From an uncultured Prevotellaceae bacterium (lineage in GTDB: Bacteria; Bacteroidota; Bacteroidia; Bacteroidales; Muribaculaceae), in assembly GCA_946055125.1 (NCBI GenBank), contig CAMGFF010000156.1, forward strand, positions 1-5,808: a stretch of 5,808 bases of DNA. The letters are read 5' to 3'. The notes below the pieces were generated by a model, which ran no database searches, was not told the origin of the DNA, and saw nothing but the letters and a program-made list of their open reading frames with translations. The position numbers and the translations under genes are program-made. Every line of letters begins with the position of its first letter. Position 1 is the first letter of the stretch. Shown piece by piece: positions 5,770 to 5,808 of the stretch.

Positions 5770-5808
5770 TTTTTAAGGACTTTTCGTGCCGTTGCCTCAC
5801 ACTTGGCA

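Noticed and set aside
1..5808. CRISPR array, insertion sequence, tRNA or phage genes
   Set aside because: I saw no regularly spaced direct repeats of CRISPR length, no transposase-like frame with terminal repeats, and no tRNA-like cloverleaf with a CCA end.

Overview
The window looks like chromosomal DNA from the phylum Bacteroidota, most likely a gut-type Bacteroidales. Three things point there. The two best promoters fit the Bacteroidota pattern (TTTG or TTG about 20 bases before TAnnTTTG). The start codons follow A/T-rich leaders without a Shine-Dalgarno motif. The GyrA has NRGGVG and NRGGKG signatures and a long acidic tail, as I recall from GyrA proteins of this phylum. I cannot fix the family from sequence alone.

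Layout, left to right. Bases 3-53 may be the end of an upstream + strand gene, followed by a strong terminator-like hairpin (68-105). A small stand-alone TfoX/Sxy N-terminal domain protein lies at 128-457 (+), with a weaker terminator-like hairpin after it (466-501). A promoter at about 523-553 drives an exported tetratricopeptide-repeat (TPR) protein (about 625-1875, +). An 18-pair hairpin at 1924-1962 separates this gene from a convergent unit and looks like a shared bidirectional terminator. The minus-strand unit reads from a near-perfect promoter (5738-5769) through gyrA (5663-3048) and, after only 39 bases, into a second exported TPR protein (3008-1983).

GyrA is the DNA-cleaving and DNA-wrapping subunit of DNA gyrase, with all core catalytic residues present. 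The two TPR proteins are clearly paralogous and point at each other, so the region from about 625 to 3008 reads as an old inverted duplication. One copy sits in the gyrase transcription unit and the other has its own promoter. Their shared role is unknown; both have signal peptides, so they probably work in the periplasm or at the outer membrane.

I see no mobile element, CRISPR array, tRNA, rRNA or phage feature, and nothing that makes a convincing new multi-gene system. The most interesting points are the convergent TPR paralogues, leucine at the fluoroquinolone-bridge position of GyrA, a spaced GTAAC repeat over the TPR promoter, and a terminator-like hairpin just before the TfoX gene.
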